From contig JBFHWF010000063.1 in the NCBI GenBank assembly GCA_041589175.1, positions 1 to 14,123 on the forward strand: a stretch of DNA of 14,123 nucleotides. The letters are read 5' to 3'. Below are positions 13,260 to 14,123 of this stretch, one piece after another. How positions within the stretch are numbered: the first letter of the stretch is position 1; every line of letters starts with the position of its first letter. This stretch comes from SZUA-229 sp041589175. Its GTDB lineage: Bacteria > Pseudomonadota > Gammaproteobacteria > SZUA-229. Under the pieces are notes generated by a model. It had not been told where the DNA came from. It searched no databases and worked only from the letters and a program-made list of their open reading frames with translations. The position numbers were made by a program, and so were the translations under genes.

Positions 13260-14123
13260 GTGAGCTCAAGCGATAACCTTCCCGATATTGAAGCTGTTAA
13301 ATCTTACCTGCTTCAATTACAGCAGACTATCTGTGATGCCCTGGCCGAGGAAGACGGCGAGAAAACCTTTATCGTCGATGAGTGGCAGCGAGAGCAGGGC
13401 GGTGGTGGCAAAAGTTGCGTGATGTCCAATGGCGCCGTGTTTGAAAGTGCTGGTATTAACTTCTCTCATGTTTTTGGTGGTCAGCTACCGGCATCGGCCA
13501 CGGCTCATCGCCCGGAGCTCGCGGGACGATCATTTCAGGCTATGGGCGTATCGCTGGTGATTCACCCAAACAATCCATACATACCAACGTCACACGCTAA
13601 TGTGCGCTTCTTTATTGCGGAAAAAGAAGGGGAAGATCCCGTCTGGTGGTTCGGTGGAGGTTTTGACTTAACACCATACTATGGTAACGATGAAGACGTA
13701 ATTCACTGGCATCAAACTGCGAAACAGGCCTGCCAGCCATTCGGAGATGATGTCTACCCGAAATACAAAAAATGGTGTGATGAATATTTTTACCTCAAGC
13801 ATCGTGATGAACCGCGAGGTGTTGGCGGATTATTCTTTGATGACCTGAACGAATGGGGCTTCGAGAAAAGTTTTGCCTTTATGAAGAGCGTGGGAGATCA
13901 TTATATCAAGGCCTACCGACCCATCGTACAGAAGCGTAAAAACATGGAGTACGGTGAACGTGAACGTGACTTCCAGTTATATCGACGTGGCCGTTACGTG
14001 GAGTTTAACCTGGTGTATGATCGCGGCACATTATTTGGATTACAGTCCGGTGGTCGCACCGAATCTATACTGATGTCGATGCCACCCAATGTGCGCTGGC
14101 GTTATAACTGGCAGCCAGATGCG
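13260..14123 (+). CDS. hemF: Oxygen-dependent coproporphyrinogen III oxidase (3' end missing)
   Basis: HemF oxidatively decarboxylates coproporphyrinogen III to protoporphyrinogen IX in haem synthesis, using oxygen. The frame runs from a GTG at 13260, with AGGA 8 nt upstream, to the window end: 288 residues, so only the last 15 or so are missing compared with about 299 in E. coli. Conserved blocks include DEWQREQGGGGKSCVMSNG, GINFSHVFG, NPYIPTSHANVRFF, WWFGGGFDLTPYYG, the family signature from KKWCDEYFYLKHR to GVGGLFFDD (170-195), FQLYRRGRYVEFNLVYDRGT and GGRTESILMSMPP. The requirement for oxygen suggests an organism that lives aerobically at least part of the time. It follows the membrane-anchored protein gene by 44 bp on the same strand. 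Confidence 0.95.
   Translation, partial: MSSSDNLPDIEAVKSYLLQLQQTICDALAEEDGEKTFIVDEWQREQGGGGKSCVMSNGAVFESAGINFSHVFGGQLPASATAHRPELAGRSFQAMGVSLVIHPNNPYIPTSHANVRFFIAEKEGEDPVWWFGGGFDLTPYYGNDEDVIHWHQTAKQACQPFGDDVYPKYKKWCDEYFYLKHRDEPRGVGGLFFDDLNEWGFEKSFAFMKSVGDHYIKAYRPIVQKRKNMEYGERERDFQLYRRGRYVEFNLVYDRGTLFGLQSGGRTESILMSMPPNVRWRYNWQPDA

Noticed and set aside
13407..13425. GGGGKSC in HemF where E. coli has Arg in place of Cys
   Set aside because: As I recall, the human enzyme also has Cys here, so this is normal family variation.
1..14123. Search by eye for CRISPR arrays, insertion sequences, tRNA genes and attachment sites
   Set aside because: No spaced direct repeats, transposase-like ORFs or tRNA-like cloverleaf sequences were seen.

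Overview
The window reads as an ordinary chromosomal segment of a gammaproteobacterium of moderate GC. The holB-pilZ-tatD order, an oxygen-dependent HemF, a TusE/DsrC-family protein, sigma-54 control and a cyn operon of the kind known from Pseudomonas all point that way; genus cannot be told from the sequence alone. It contains no mobile element, tRNA, rRNA or CRISPR array that I can see.

Left part (1-6410): the 3' end of a TRIC/UPF0126 membrane protein gene, then a cyanate module. A sigma-54 activator (two PAS domains, AAA+ and Fis-type HTH; CynF-like) is transcribed leftwards. The operon cynA-cynB-cynD-cynS is transcribed rightwards from a consensus -24/-12 sigma-54 promoter in the intergenic region. 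CynA (Tat-exported binding protein), CynB (permease) and CynD (ATPase) should import cyanate. CynS converts it with bicarbonate to ammonia and CO2, so the module can supply nitrogen and detoxify cyanate. A 14-bp hairpin with T runs on both sides ends this operon and the converging katG.

Middle (6428-9506): katG on the minus strand encodes a catalase-peroxidase with an apparent lipoprotein signal peptide, so probably envelope-located. About 400 bp of AT-rich non-coding DNA follows. Then comes a minus-strand TusE/DsrC-family gene that keeps the CysB position but has lost the penultimate CysA.

Right part (9713-14123), all on the plus strand: holB (clamp-loader delta'), pilZ (type IV pilus), tatD (metal-dependent DNase), an unrecognised four-helix membrane protein preceded by a perfect extended -10 element, an unrecognised membrane-anchored protein, and hemF (haem synthesis), which is cut by the window end.

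I found no clearly new system. The points most worth a second look are the DsrC-like protein with a single retained redox cysteine, the long cysteine-bearing extension in front of the Tat signal of CynA, the lipoprotein-type KatG, and the cyn regulatory region.
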